Numbered from the stretch's first letter, positions 1-11,985 are shown. The stretch is 28,551 bases of DNA from Didymodactylos carnosus (GCA_905250885.1 CAJNOQ010001786.1:1-28551), one strand, 5' to 3'. The notes: generated from the sequence alone by a model not told the origin. Numbers and translations are program-made.

Positions 1-1860
1 GCAATTCAGCATTCAGTAAAAAAATTCAGCGTTTTAGTATTACCCTGATTATAACTCTAAACGGCCGTTTACCATAATGTTCTCAACCTTTCTTCTTTTG
101 CAACAACCTAGCTTTTGCATTTATGCAGAGTAGTTCCCATCGTTAAAAGCGTTAATAATGGCTTCTTTATTTTAAGGGTATATATTCTCGCTATAACTCT
201 TTTCTATTTCTTCTGTGGAAGTGATTGAAATGAAACTTTTTTGAACTTCTAATGCTTGTAGATTATGATAACAATTTTTGCCTAAAATACTGAAGTGTTT
301 AAGAGTAATAGGTGTCGCACGATTCAAAATGACGCAATTCAAACGATGCACTTTTCTCAGCATTAGAACTCAAAGGAAATGCTTCAAACTTTGTCTCACG
401 GCGTATCCTAGAATTATGCTGCATCTAATTTTGAAGAAAATATTAACTCCACATATTTGCTTACATGAGAGAAGGATTTAGCAGTACAAAGCTGAAGCAA
501 GAAATAAACTGCATTCGAAGCTTCTAGCCAGCGCTTGTAACAAGATTTGTAATCAAAATGAAATGACTTGCCTTGTTCTAAATTCCATAGAACTGTCTAC
601 TTTCTTAAAAATGTGACGTGGAAAAAACAGCTTCAGCAGAAACATCTGACAAGCAGCGTTCGTTATACATTCGTCAGATTGCGTTTTAAAACCTGGATCT
701 CGGGTTGAGTTTCAACAAAAGAAAAGAGAAATGGTGAAGGAAGTGAGCAAGCTAAGCTCACACATGGGGAGCTGCAGTAGTTGAGTGAAAGAACTCTACG
801 CCACACTCTAAAAATAATGCGACTTCATGGTGTGATCTTCTTATTCTGTGAAAATCAAACACATTAATGCGACTTAATTTGCATTTTTTTTAGATTGTGG
901 ACTAGTCTTTTGTCTAGAGCTGTCGTTGATGACTAGCAATAAGGGGAGTGACCATCTCAGCTGCGGGAAGATATCGTGCTATTAAAAGTGTATATTAATA
1001 AATAATATCGTGCTATTAGCACCCTACATTAGTAACAGCATCTGCAAGGTGGAGTATTCTTCTCTTCTCCTTCACAGAAAGGCATTATAGAGAAATGAGG
1101 GAGAGAAAAACAATGCAAAAAAGAGAGAAAGAAAGAAACAACGCAAAAAGAAAGTGGAAAAGATGCTCAATTCGATATTGATAAGCGTTCGTTCATCATA
1201 GGGTTTAGTAGATAATAAGCCAAGTTCAGCTTACCCCTCCGAACGTGAGATGTTTAATTTGGGTAATACCCATCATAATCTGAAGATATGTTAATCCAGC
1301 ATTTTCGTCACGTTTTACGATTTTTCATTGATGCTTTAATCGTTCAGTCTCACACAGCAATTTCGACCTTATATCGCTTCAGTTGTTGGATGATTAATTG
1401 ACGTTTTGCTGGGCGAAAACACAAATGTACGTGTCACACATACTAGAACGTCAAACGTGCCATAACACACCGTTCTTGATCTTTTTAGAGATAGCTGATA
1501 GTAAGAAAGAAGGCAGCCCCCGATCCCTTGCGCCGCATTCGAGCACTCAAAGAACAACAGAACGTTCAAAGAAACGAACCTGGGCAGAGGAGATCACTCT
1601 AGGAAGATTTCCAAATATGCTTTAGACTCATTTTAACAACGACTTTGGAGGTCGTATATATTCTTAATCGAGAAAAAGTGATCACATGATGTATGAACAC
1701 CTCCTTCACGCTTTGGTTAAGACTTTTGTGCAAAAATTGGCGTAGGACCAAATTGGTCCGGTCAAACAAATATTCGTTATTATTGTACTCGAATATGATA
1801 ATTTAGCAGAGAACTAAGTTACTGCATAGAGATGTACCGGTCAACCAGCGAAAAAAACGG
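1..1860. other. Gene-poor 5' stretch
   Basis: No open frame here looks like a known family, and the longest frames (60-75 codons) have no recognisable motif. A purine-rich run lies near 1080-1160. A 14-bp direct repeat (ATATCGTGCTATTA) sits at 971-984 and 1005-1018. A short palindrome with 7-bp arms (GGACCAA-A-TTGGTCC) lies near 1744-1758. Nothing else could be supported. Confidence 0.6.
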
Positions 1861-2002
1861 GACAGTACAACGAAAACCTTCGTACCGTCTACCTCTGATA
1901 TGTAATACATTTTCATCTAGCACAATATTCCTTTACGGACGCTTGAGAAGGGTAGATGCTAAGTAGTCATTTCTGAACTTTGGAATGTTCTGACATCAGA
2001 AT
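1861..2002 (+). repeat. Dispersed repeat A, copy 1
   Basis: This block of about 142 bp aligns without large gaps to 5783-5924 on the same strand, at roughly three quarters identity. Both copies contain GTCTACCTCTGATATG. In one frame both copies read S-T-T-K-T-x-V-P-S-T-S-D-M, and several differences fall at third positions, so the parent sequence may have been coding. Copy 1 has in-frame stops. The family is not recognised. Confidence 0.7.
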
Positions 2003-2753
2003 AGCACTATTATGGTAACAATACTTTAGTAAAAGTCAAACAAAGTGCACGATTTTTTTTTGTATAAGCGTTATTCTGTCAGATTACAAGCGGAAAAATA
2101 TTCCATTATAGTATTCTAAACTAAACTATCGAAGAACACAAAATCAATTTTGGACGAATAGAGATTCGAACACATGAACTTAGCTTGCAGTGATTATGAC
2201 CAAATTGAAATTTTAAAATCTGCTTGTTTAAATAACGCAAGAACGAGCTTCACAGCTTTTTTAGAGTGTTCATATCCGCCTAAATGCGCCACACGTTTCA
2301 AGAAATTGAAAATTTTCACTCGGTTTTATAGAAAACATTACCCATTGAAGAACAATAAAAAGGTCCCACACAGTTTAAGACATTTCTGAGCGAAAAAAAG
2401 AAAATCTCAAAGAATTGACTTAAACTCAGTAGGATGTTTTTAGTGAAACCTTTTGAGATATTTTTCTAGTGTTACTTGCTTCATTTGAACGAAAATTATG
2501 CTATATTTGCTTAGATTTTCAATTTTCTACACGCTTCACAAAATACGCGAGCTTTTCGAAAACCAACAAGACAGAACCTTCAAACTTCAACGACAAAAAA
2601 AGATCAGTTTTGAGTAAAAAGATATGCAAATTTGCATGCTCTTTCTAACTAAGCAAATAAAAAAATGATGTAAAGCAAATAAAAAATAAATTTGTATGTA
2701 ACGTTCGCACCTCATCTTTTCTTAAAGAAATTACGACTGACTATTTCTTGAAC
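2003..2753. other. Intergenic, upstream of the Neuralized-like gene
   Basis: AT-rich sequence with no supported gene. A 71-codon frame at 2174-2389 has no recognisable motif. The promoter and 5' UTR of the downstream gene should lie here, but no clear TATA or initiator element can be assigned. Confidence 0.5.
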
Positions 2754-4510
2754 ATGTCTAACACGACGGACAAGCCCTCGTTTAACACTGAAGTTCATGG
2801 AGTGAACATTAATTTCGGGAAAAACGGAACGATAGCAAAGCGTGTGCATGGTATACACGGTGGACTCGTTTTTCTAAAAGAAAGAATGAGAATTGGCAAG
2901 AAGATATATTTACGTATCACAAAAGCAAGCAATTCCAATCAACTTGGAGCATTAGCAGGACTTGGAATCGTTCTGTGGAAACATAACTCCACCATTCTAC
3001 GTGTCGATCCTGGAGTGTTACCTGAACGTGCACTTGATCCACCAAAAAATGTCAAACCATTTGATTGGAAACAAACTGTAATAAGAACCGATCTTGTAGA
3101 AGGTAATTCAACTCTTATTTCTAGACAGCAAAAAAAACGCTCATTCATTGTTCACCAAAACATATTCGAACAACGCATACAAAAAAGTGTTGTCACTTCA
3201 AGACGTAAAGTAGCGTGCAAATAGTATCCATAAAAAGAGACATTTCATTGAACGATAGTCGCAATAAAGACTGACTTTCATATACTCTTTTAGTTTAATT
3301 TAATTTACTTAGGTTCATTTGTCGAGCTTTATTTCACCGCTAATGAACACTTTAAAGTTCGAAGTGATGGAGTCGAGTCATCGTTGTTTAGCGAAGTGAA
3401 TCCTCGAAATTATTTTGTTGGATTTGACATAACAGCCAATATTTCAGAAATTTCGTACGTATACGCTTTTTTCTTTGACTTTCTCTTTTCGTCTGCACAT
3501 TTGTATGCTTCTCTCTCAAGGTTATACCAAGACTATTATCTGGACAATGATCATGAAAAGAAATGCTTGGCGATTGAAGCATTGAGACATAGCATTATTT
3601 CATCAGAAAGACAGCACGAGTTGGACAATTATATTCCCATTCAATTCCATTCTCTGTGTAGTAAATCTGTATCCTTGCACGATAAACGACGAATAGCCAT
3701 ACGTCATGAACATGATCGTCATGAACATTCATCATCGCTAATATTTCTTGATTGCTATTTACAAGCAGGTGACGCAATTTTAGTTCGTATCGTTGCACTG
3801 GAGCCATGCTATGCGAGATCGATTCTATTTGGTTGCATGACATTGAATGATATAAACGAGCTGAGTGAAACAGATCTGTTACGTGGACCCGATGATTTTC
3901 TGAGTTCGACTCCATATTATCCAGTTTTAACCGAGAACGTCATGCCTCTTGCATCGCTCAAGGATCATTATTTAATTGAACTCAATCGAGCTGGTGATAT
4001 ACAATTCAAGAAGAATGACAAACCTACTGATGTTCAAATGTCTGTTTTCCCAGACAGTGAACCCTATCGTCCATTTTTCTGTCTAAATGGATTCATAGTT
4101 GGTATACAAGTTCTTGGACTACGTCGAGATGGACCGAGTGCTTCACTTGTGAAACAGGACCTTTTCGATTTCGGCGAAGCTGACGCAGATGGCGGTGAGA
4201 GTGCGCATGAATGCATCATTTGTCAGGATAAAAGAGCATCATGCGTTTTTATTCCGTGCGGTCATTTGATCGCTTGCACAGGTATTTATTTGTTTTTGTA
4301 TGCACATGTCATTTCGCACCTTTTCTGATCAGAGAGAAGGAACAATTTAAGACATGGGTGATTGGCTATTGCGAGATGATATAGGCTATTGCTTATTCAT
4401 TCATTTTTTCCGTTTTAGACTGTAGTGGACAACTGAAACAGTCTGGTTTAAATACGTGCCCAACCTGTCGTACTCCCTACGAAGATATTTGGGAAGTAAA
4501 CAGCATTTAA
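2754..4510 (+). CDS. neur: Neuralized-like E3 ubiquitin ligase (NHR-NHR-RING)
   Basis: Predicted exons are 2754-3102, 3313-3454, 3521-4281 and 4419-4510 (1344 nt, 447 aa plus TAA). Every junction is GT-AG and the frame closes exactly. NHR1 covers about residues 10-164 (VHGVNI at 14-19; NPRNYFVGFDIT encoded in exon 2). NHR2 covers about 206-355, starting QFH and including RIAIRHE and PFFCLNGFIVGIQVLG. A C3HC4 RING is at 395-434, with pairs C395/C398, C410/H412, C416/C419 and C431/C434 all present; the RING is split by intron 3. In the family, NHR domains bind Notch ligands such as Delta and the RING transfers ubiquitin to trigger ligand endocytosis; that role here is inferred. The protein is shorter than fly Neur (about 750 aa) because linkers are short. 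The ATG at 2754 lies just before NHR1, so an upstream exon is not needed but cannot be excluded. Intron 2 (66 bp) is a multiple of three and open, so its retention would stay in frame. Confidence 0.9.
3263..3268 (+). terminator. AATAAA signal inside Neuralized intron 1
   Basis: A canonical poly(A) hexamer lies within the 210-bp intron 1 (3103-3312), 39 nt after the TAG (3222-3224) that is reached if the intron is not spliced. Use of this signal would give a short transcript ending inside NHR1. The hexamer is seen directly; its use is a guess. Confidence 0.35.
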
Positions 4511-4689
4511 AATGAAAACCATCACAATTGTTGTTCTTTAAAGAAGATAATGATAGAGCTTGTATCTCTCTCCGCGACAGTCACCTTTGTGTTACTATGA
4601 TAAAAGAATTTTGTTGCATGCTATTATTGAGTAAATAAGTTGTACTAGAATTATAATGTAGCTGCTATAGTTAGAGGATGAAAGCAAAC

Positions 4690-4850
4690 TTCGTGTGGTT
4701 GATGGGAAGCTTTTCCTGTTGAGGCTAACAAGAGAGCGTCCCCTGGTGTCCTCCGAAAGTCATATCGAAACCTTCGTGGTTTGCTAAATTGATGGTGCTG
4801 AGTACGAATGTGCAACTCGTTTGTCCCACTTTTGGGTACTCCCTTCTCAG
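4690..4850 (-). repeat. Repeat B, inverted copy 1
   Basis: Read on the minus strand, this block aligns to 5612-5757 on the plus strand. Shared stretches include ACCACGAAGGTTT and CGTACTCAGC/TGTACTCAGC. In one frame both copies read N-E-L-x-I-x-T-Q and then P-R-R-F-x-Y-D, so the ancestor may have been coding. The minus-strand frame is open over 4651-4902 (83 codons), whereas the other copy has a stop. No known family was recognised. Confidence 0.65.
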
Positions 4851-4889
4851 TACTTACTTTTCGTTCATAACCGCAAAAGCCACCTGATG

Positions 4890-5024
4890 TAATAACACCC
4901 AAAAAAAGTGCGCCAAATTCATCTCCAGGTTGTTCTTGGCTGAGGGTGAGATGTGTGGGTGAGAAACTGCTAGGCTCGGATCAGCCTGGAGATGAATTTG
5001 GCTCACTTTTGTGGGTGTACTTAT
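4890..5024. repeat. Long hairpin (inverted repeat)
   Basis: Arms 4912-4929 (GCCAAATTCATCTCCAGG) and 4985-5002 (CCTGGAGATGAATTTGGC) are perfectly complementary over 18 bp. Weaker pairing continues outward through ACACCC.../...GGGTGT to about 4890 and 5024. The spacer is 55 bp. The structure lies between the two inverted copies of repeat B. Confidence 0.75.
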
Positions 5025-5185
5025 CCTTTCTTCTTTGTGTCCTTTGGGTGTTCGTGGGTGTGCATTCAAAATGTATGCTTAAAAAGCGAAACTATAAAAA
5101 ATTTTGGGTGTTCGATAGGCGTTGCTATACTCAGCTCGATGAGCTCTATCGACTGGCTAACTCAGATTTGCTTTTGGGGTGTTTA

Positions 5186-5361
5186 CAAGCCCGTAGCCAG
5201 GATTTTGATAAGGGGGTGCACTATAGATGTAAATCGATATAGCGGTTTTCTTGCATTTTGTTTTTTGGTTGTACCGGCTCTGATTCCTAGCAGTTAAATA
5301 ACAATTTGTACTTATGGAATCTGCTCGGGCACAACGGACACCTCCTCTGGCTACGGGCCTG
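5186..5361. mobile_element. Short hAT-like non-autonomous element (MITE)
   Basis: The ends form terminal inverted repeats: CAAGCCCGTAGCCAG on the left, and the reverse complement of CTGGCTACGGGCCTG on the right, with consensus CAGGCCCGTAGCC. The 8-bp flanks are GGTGTTTA (5178-5185) and GGTGTTTG (5362-5369), a 7/8 match. An 8-bp target duplication and CAGG-type ends are hAT features. The 176-bp interior has no coding capacity. The surrounding DNA is itself rich in GGGTGTT words, so the flanking duplication could be a coincidence. Confidence 0.55.
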
Positions 5362-5611
5362 GGTGTTTGTGGATGTTCGCGTCTTTTAGCAATACCAAAA
5401 TAGGGGCACAAGTAAAGAGTCCAACATAACGGAGGTAGTAACACACAATATAGATCACACAAGCACCATACAATCATAAACTGAGAACTAGTCGCTGTTT
5501 ATATGCAACAAGTCTTCTGGAATATTCTTTCTAGAATGCGCTGAAAATATACCAATTCTTTTCTCTAATCCTTTCGGATTAACGGACTATCAAATGGTAT
5601 ATGATATATCT

Positions 5612-5757
5612 CGTCTAAAACTCAAAGGTGGCATAAACGAGCTCCAGATTTGTACTCAGCAATTTAACCAACCACGAAGGTTTCCATATGACATTAGGTA
5701 GGACACCTGCGGACGTTTCCTTGTAAGAGCAATAAAACCTTTGCTTTCGAAGTAAAG
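5612..5757 (+). repeat. Repeat B, inverted copy 2
   Basis: Partner of 4690-4850 on the opposite strand. Alignment runs from about the CTCAAAGGTGGCATAAACGAG region to the TTTGCTTTCGAAG region. In the frame that matches the open partner copy, this copy has a stop soon after the PRRFPYD-like segment, so it is decayed. Confidence 0.6.
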
Positions 5758-5782
5758 ATTTTTCCAGAATATTTTCTATCTG

Positions 5783-5924
5783 AACAGTACAACAAAAACC
5801 CTCGTTCCGTCTACCTCTGATATGGAATACGTTTTCATCCAGTACAATAGTTCTTTAGAGACACTTGAGGAGGGTAACTACTGAATAATCATTTCTAAAA
5901 TCCAGAAGATTCTGGTACCAGAAC
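5783..5924 (+). repeat. Dispersed repeat A, copy 2
   Basis: Second copy of the block at 1861-2002. In the shared frame this copy is open over S-T-T-K-T-L-V-P-S-T-S-D-M-E-Y-V-F-I-Q-Y where copy 1 has stops, so it may be closer to the parent sequence. It lies directly after repeat B copy 2, and the two may belong to one larger decayed element. Confidence 0.65.
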
Positions 5925-8654
5925 GGGTAATTGCTCAGTTAAACTCGCTCCATTCGTTTAATCGAACGACTTCTAGATATTTGGAATGCTCTTTTTACCA
6001 ATGGCATACTCGATTGATTTGATTCAATATGTCACTCTGGCATTTGAGGTTATATTTCTATCGTTTAAACCTGTTCGTCTCTCTCTGTAAATGTTACTTA
6101 ATATTTTTTATTGAATAATGTTTAATGGTATTTATTCGAGCCGTCCATTAGAAGATTTTGGTGCATATGTTCTTTAGTCCCAAAAAGTACTGGACTGATC
6201 TTACTATCTAAAACTCAACTCCCGAGTACATTGATAGCTTGCTCTTCTTCAGTCAAATATTTTTTCCTTCTGTTTTCTCTTTAAACAGTTTATAAAAATA
6301 TGTGTTTTCAAGATAACCATCACGTACTGTCTTTGGACCAAATGTGCCAAAAACTGTTTAGGACCAAAGATGAGCACTTTGGTATGTTGTTTTTCTGTAT
6401 CATTGTATCTATTAATGTAACATTTGCCAATTTTTAAATGAAATATGACTAAGTGGATTCTTGCTACATATTTAATATTAAGCGTAAACAATGATTTAGT
6501 TCCATTGCAAAACTCTGTCAAATGATAAGAATCGACACACTTCGCTCTAAGCAACTGATCGAGTATAATTAATTGATAAATGAATGATTTAAGGTTGATT
6601 TTTTTGTTTTCTCCGTGTGAAAATCATATTTATCTAATTCATGTTGAATCTATCGAATGGCTTTTAAATATTGCTTTAGTTTGCCTGTGTTGTTTGCGGA
6701 AAGATTGTATTTACCATCAGACATGAAAAGGAGATAAATATTGCAACAATATTACAACTTCGCCATTCCGTTTGCTAAATCCTCTCTCGTAAAATGATAG
6801 TGATTCGTGATCACTTTTGATATATATTGGGTGAGATAGGTCCGATAAAAGCCTAGAATAATAGATATATCAGAAATAGCCGTACATATATCACCTACTT
6901 CCAGAAATAAGCATGAATCCTCCCCTACCTTTTTCTTTAAAATATTTCGGGATTGTAAGCATTCAAATGAACGTGCTCTTAGCAAAAAATAAAAAAAACA
7001 AGATCACATATGTCCATAAATTATTGTTTTGGGGTATTTTCACGTCAACTCTAATCTGACTCTCCATTGACATACACAAAGAACCGTACTAATCCAATAC
7101 AAATCCACTCAGAAACTGCACGAAATGTATTTTTTAACAGCATCTTGACTGCATGAAACATGTAAATACTTTCTTTGTAAAAATCTGCTACAACTTCAAC
7201 GTTTATTTTTATTGTTGCACAACGTTAGTTTTTGAAAGACATGCCGCCTCTCATTTCAAGAGTAAGTTGTATTTTCAAGTTTAACACGATACTTAATAAA
7301 CTGAAGTGTCTTCTACAAAACTAAACCACTCTTCGCTTTGCATGCCAAATGTATGTACATTACGAATCTATTGAAACTTCATCCGTTCGAAATGATTTCT
7401 CAGAGTGTCAATTTTTCGTATTTGTTGTTGAGAAGTCCCATTGTTAAAAAGACGCAGGGTAGAAAAGAAAGTAAGAATTTATAAATTTCAATAATTTTGC
7501 GTGGTTTCACGACGTAAAAGTCTTGTTACATTGTGACTCCTTCATATCAGCACATCCAAAAACCCATGTTTTTCACGTAAAGTCTAGTTTTAAAAACACT
7601 TTTTACTGAAAGAACATGCCGTAAGTGAAATCAGTCCTTCCTTCTAAGTAGGATTTTGTCAAAAAGTTTCTTTCTTCGAAAAATGGCGTTTTATACGATG
7701 GGGAAGCGTGAAGAAGCAGCAAGAAATTGTTGAAAAAGAAGTAACATATGGCTGCTAAGCCAAAACTGTTCACTGTGTGAGCCTCATGAGATGGTGCACA
7801 TTTGACCACAACATTGCTTCTTCAAACTAGCTATTACCCACTCATTGATACTCTGTTGGGAAAATAGTTGTTCAGTAGTGATGATGAATTTCGAAAGAAG
7901 TTCATTATAAAGTTTCTACAGAAACTTTGTTTCAGAAAGGTTGTTTTTATTTTTTTATTGTGGTTGTTACTTTTTTGCTGGAATTTTGCTCATTATTATC
8001 CGATATTTCATCTGATTTTAAATCGACATCATGTTTTTGCATAGTTCAATAACTCAAAAGTACTTCAGTTTTATTCTATCTTAATTATACGATTTATTAA
8101 GAGCGCAGAAGTATCCAAAATTGTTCAGTTCTTCAACTTCAATTCAGTTTGTTTGATCAGAGAAAGAAAAAAAATATATAAAATTTATTTATTTTTCTTA
8201 AAAACTTATAGTTAATACTTATATTCATGTATCTAACATGTGACGTCTACTTTTAGTACAGAAAAGGGAAACATTTTTAAAGCAGAAAAAAATCAAAAGA
8301 ACAGAAGAAGGTCAAAAACTCAGAAATTCCTGTCAAAATTAGAAGATCTTGCAGTCCTACTTAGCACTATAAATGTTGTAGGATGGATTAAATAAAATCA
8401 AAAACATACTATATCCTTGCATGAAGTACATTATAAGATTCTCCATCGAACGTAAAATCGGCGACGCAATTATCGTGTACACAACAGTTCCACAATTAAT
8501 TTAATCAGAGGATTCGTGTACCAAATGTCTGTCTAAGCATTTCTGAGTATTTTCTTCATTTTTTCTCGTTTCCTTGTTTTAATAAACCTCAAATTTTAAT
8601 TCTCAAATTACATCAAATTTTGAAATATATTTGTTGTAGCGAAAAGTGGAATTC
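5925..8654. other. Gene-poor AT-rich stretch
   Basis: No gene was recognised. Minus-strand frames at 6249-6554 (101 codons) and 6752-6985 (77 codons) both begin MLRA but otherwise share nothing clear and match no known motif. A small hairpin with 8-bp arms (AAAGTTTC/GAAACTTT) is at 7909-7928. The rest looks like ordinary intergenic DNA. Confidence 0.5.
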
Positions 8655-9330
8655 AGTGAAATTTCAGAGTTCCCTAGGGAGAACTGGAATCCGAGTTTCC
8701 TCCATCGAAAACTGGAATGCATATGCGTACTGTGCCCATGCTCGATTCCACTTTTCTCCAGTGAAATTCTAGATTTTGCTAGATAAAACTGGGATTCGCG
8801 TTTTTCCTGGTGAAATCTGAAATTTGACCAGGTAAGAGTGAAATTAATGTAATGAGAATAGATTTTAAGCTATAGAAGCAAAATAAATTTTTTTTACGAA
8901 GATCAATGAAAGGTCGCATTGCTTCAAAATAATTTTTTTTGCCCGATATTCATTTTTTTCGTGTACTTTTTTACGTTTCGTTCATCTGAAAATCGGTGTT
9001 CTATGTGCAGTTTTACATGAAGAATCTGACTAGAACTGTATCAAAAAAATAAAAAAACAGTGAAAAAGATGCGAGTTTTGCTTATTCGCAAACCTATCTA
9101 GTTTTTTTAGCTGAGAGAGGAAACAGTTTCTCTCATGTGATTCTAACCGTTACACCCATGGGAAAAAAGTTAGTTTTGTTTCCTTCCTCAGAAAACTTGA
9201 AATCTATTTCCGTTACATTAATTCCACTTTTACCTGGCCAAATTGCAGATTTAATCACAAAAAAGTGAAATCGGCATATGTATACATCTTAGTTTTCTCT
9301 AGGGAAAACTTGAAATCCAGTTTTATCTGT
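8655..9330. mobile_element. Foldback-type element built from ~25-nt degenerate units
   Basis: The strongest paired arms are 8808-8874 and 9190-9255, which share ATTTGRCCAGGTAARAGTGRAATTAATGTAA-type sequence in opposite orientation. Weaker similarity runs outward to about 8655 and 9330. The left block is a run of diverged units of roughly 25 nt whose core resembles AGTTTTCCTAGGGAAAACTGGAATC. One of them contains the perfect 10-bp palindrome TCCCTAGGGA (8671-8680). The 300-bp centre is AT-rich and non-coding. Related units flank the retroelement at 23999-26770. No transposase was seen, so this is non-autonomous if mobile. Confidence 0.6.
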
Positions 9331-10776
9331 TTACATTATTTTATCATAATATTTGTACAAATCGTTGGAAAATCAACTATTTCGACTTTAGATTAAAGTT
9401 CTAAAATTCTTTTTTCGGTCTTTTGTGTAAAAGGTCATTTAAGTATTAAGTAATTTTTCCTCGAGTTAAACGAGTTTTACAGAATGGTGTAAGACTGCAG
9501 AACAAAAATGATTAGTTTGTCGAAAATGGGAAAAACAAAAAGTTTGTTTGTTGCACAAGAATTGATCTGCTAAAATTTTATTTATAATCAAAAGATAGTT
9601 TATTAAGGACTGGGAAATGGGTAATAAACTTCCACTACATCAAATACAACGAAAAAATTCTGTCTTTTCGGCTTGAAAATCGTCTGCTTTGAACTACTCA
9701 GTATCATTTGTATGATCTTTTATTTTTATATTTTAGAAAAAACTTTTGAATATATCCTTATAGAGAATTGAACAGAGCCTCTTTTTAAAAAATAGTTGAA
9801 GCCTGTATGATCAAAACTAGAAGAGATATTGAGAAAACACTAATAGTAACATTTATTCTAGTGCACCCGTTACACTCTGTACACTTAGAACAAAAACTAA
9901 ACGTCTATAAGTTACTAAAAAATTGTCAGTTAAAACTTCTCATTAAAACACTTATTGAAACTGCATTATTGTCTTTCAGATTAAATAAATTTTGTAAAAT
10001 TTAAAGTGAAACGAGACTTTTTCTCTTACTCAATAGGAGAGTATAATTCAATTTTACAATAAGAGATTGATAAACGTTGATCTGTGATAACACTAGAAGG
10101 AAAGAAAATCAAAAACAAACAAAAAGTTGCTTAGGCGTAAAAATTACCAACTCGAATGGCGTAAAAATTATATGTTCCTTGTACTTGACACCCACTAGTA
10201 ATAAATATGCATATTCAGGTTTTTTTCCTTCCAAATCAAAACAGTGTCATGATAGTATGTGAACAATTTTTAATATGATCAGTTCTGACGTTTGGTCATT
10301 CATATGTTATTAGTTCAAGTATATTTAATTAATTATATACTCAATGAGATTTTTGTTTTTGAATTGATTAAGTGTTTGTAACATAATATATAATAAACGA
10401 TTGAAAAAGAAATAGTTGTGCGACCAGTTTGCTATTTTTATTTTTCGATTTATGTTCAATATATCAGCACTACTCTCATATTTAAATTAAAATGATCAAT
10501 TTCTGTCTTTTGTTCTTTCTTATACATTGATAAAATACAAATATGTTATACTATACAATAGATATTGTTCTGTTAAAAGAGTATAGAAGAATATTAAGTT
10601 GATAAACGCCCCGGTGAATAACATTAATTTGATCTTAGCATAAAATCATTTGTGAAATAAACCTCTTACTCAAAACATGTTTTCCTTCTCACTCAACTTA
10701 ACTAATAACAATAATCATAATCGTTATCGTAATGGACGTAGATATTACACAATAAAATGCATCATCACTCATCTAA

Positions 10777-10801
10777 CACATACACACACTCACTCACTCA
10801 G
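10777..10801. repeat. Microsatellite (CA)n/(CTCA)n
   Basis: A short run of CA dinucleotides passes into CACT/CTCA tetranucleotides. Confidence 0.8.
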
Positions 10802-11985
10802 TACGAGTATATAAACAGCTCTTATGCAGCAGTATTGACAATAATCATCTGTGAAAATGACATTCAAATGCTCTGTTGATAATTATTATTCTAATATAAA
10901 CTATTAGATAAATTTGAGCATCTCTCATATGTGATAGTATAAAAGTACACAGGTTTTTGTTAAACCAATTTATAATGTGTAATAATTATAGATTTAAACC
11001 ACAAATTACCTTACATATCATTGCCAAATAAAATATATTTGATAGATGACGATATACTATATCTGAATGTAAAAAGAAAGAGATGACAATATGTTAAAAA
11101 ATAATATTTTGTTTCAAATAAATAAATCATTATTATTGAATGAATAGGTCTCAAAAAAGTTCATACAGTTTGTCAAAGAAATGGGCGTACAATAATATTT
11201 TCTATAACTAACGGTAATAATAGAGATAGAAAAACACTTTCATCATCAAAAGATAAAATATATCATTTTTTTAAGAGTTTTTGATTCACATACTCATGTG
11301 TTCTCTGTTATTACTGAAAAATTGTCAGCAAATTCAAATATATATACAAATTAAAGACATTATCGATTCGATGTATACAAAGAACAAAAGGACGAAAATT
11401 GTGAAACAGCTAAGAGTTTTATATTGAATATGTTTTTAAAAAAAAAAAAAACGTCAAATATTTTCTAAGCAAAATTTGACGTCTAATTTACAGAACAAAC
11501 ATTTAGATATCACTTTTAACATTACAAATCACTTCAAAAATTAACAAAATTCAATAGCTATCAGAAATGTAAACATTGTTGAGTTATTTTATTTTTATTA
11601 ATTTTGAATTCGTTTTTTGACAAAACTGTTGTACTGTGAGACTAGTCGAGTAAGATTTTAAAAACAGATGAATAGAATGATTGAACATTAATTTATTGTT
11701 CCATATTGTTCTCTACTCTTTTATTGAGTTTCATACTAGTAGTCTCTCATATTTTTTCTTCTATATACTTATTAATAATTGTAAACATGGATTCATCGGC
11801 TTAACAATTGATATATATAGACATATGCATAAGAAAACTTAGACTTAACTATATACTCAACTGTTAGATATATCAAGTGAGTATATAAAGTAGTAATACT
11901 TTTCCATCGAATTGTGCAAACGAAAGTTATTATAATTAGTTTAATTAACCGTATAAAAATACTATTTTCTCTTCCTATGATGGTG

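Noticed and set aside
2110-2190. tRNA-like T-arm (GTGTTCGAATCTC) on the minus strand
   Set aside because: No matching 5' acceptor strand, D-arm or anticodon stem could be placed at the right distance.
3103-3126. A 24-bp intron in Neuralized exon 1 (GTAATT to the nearest TTCTAG)
   Set aside because: Too short for a spliceosomal intron; the 210-bp alternative restores the NHR1 sequence and the frame.
6249-6985. Two minus-strand frames, both starting MLRA
   Set aside because: The shared start is four residues only; no further similarity and no known motif.
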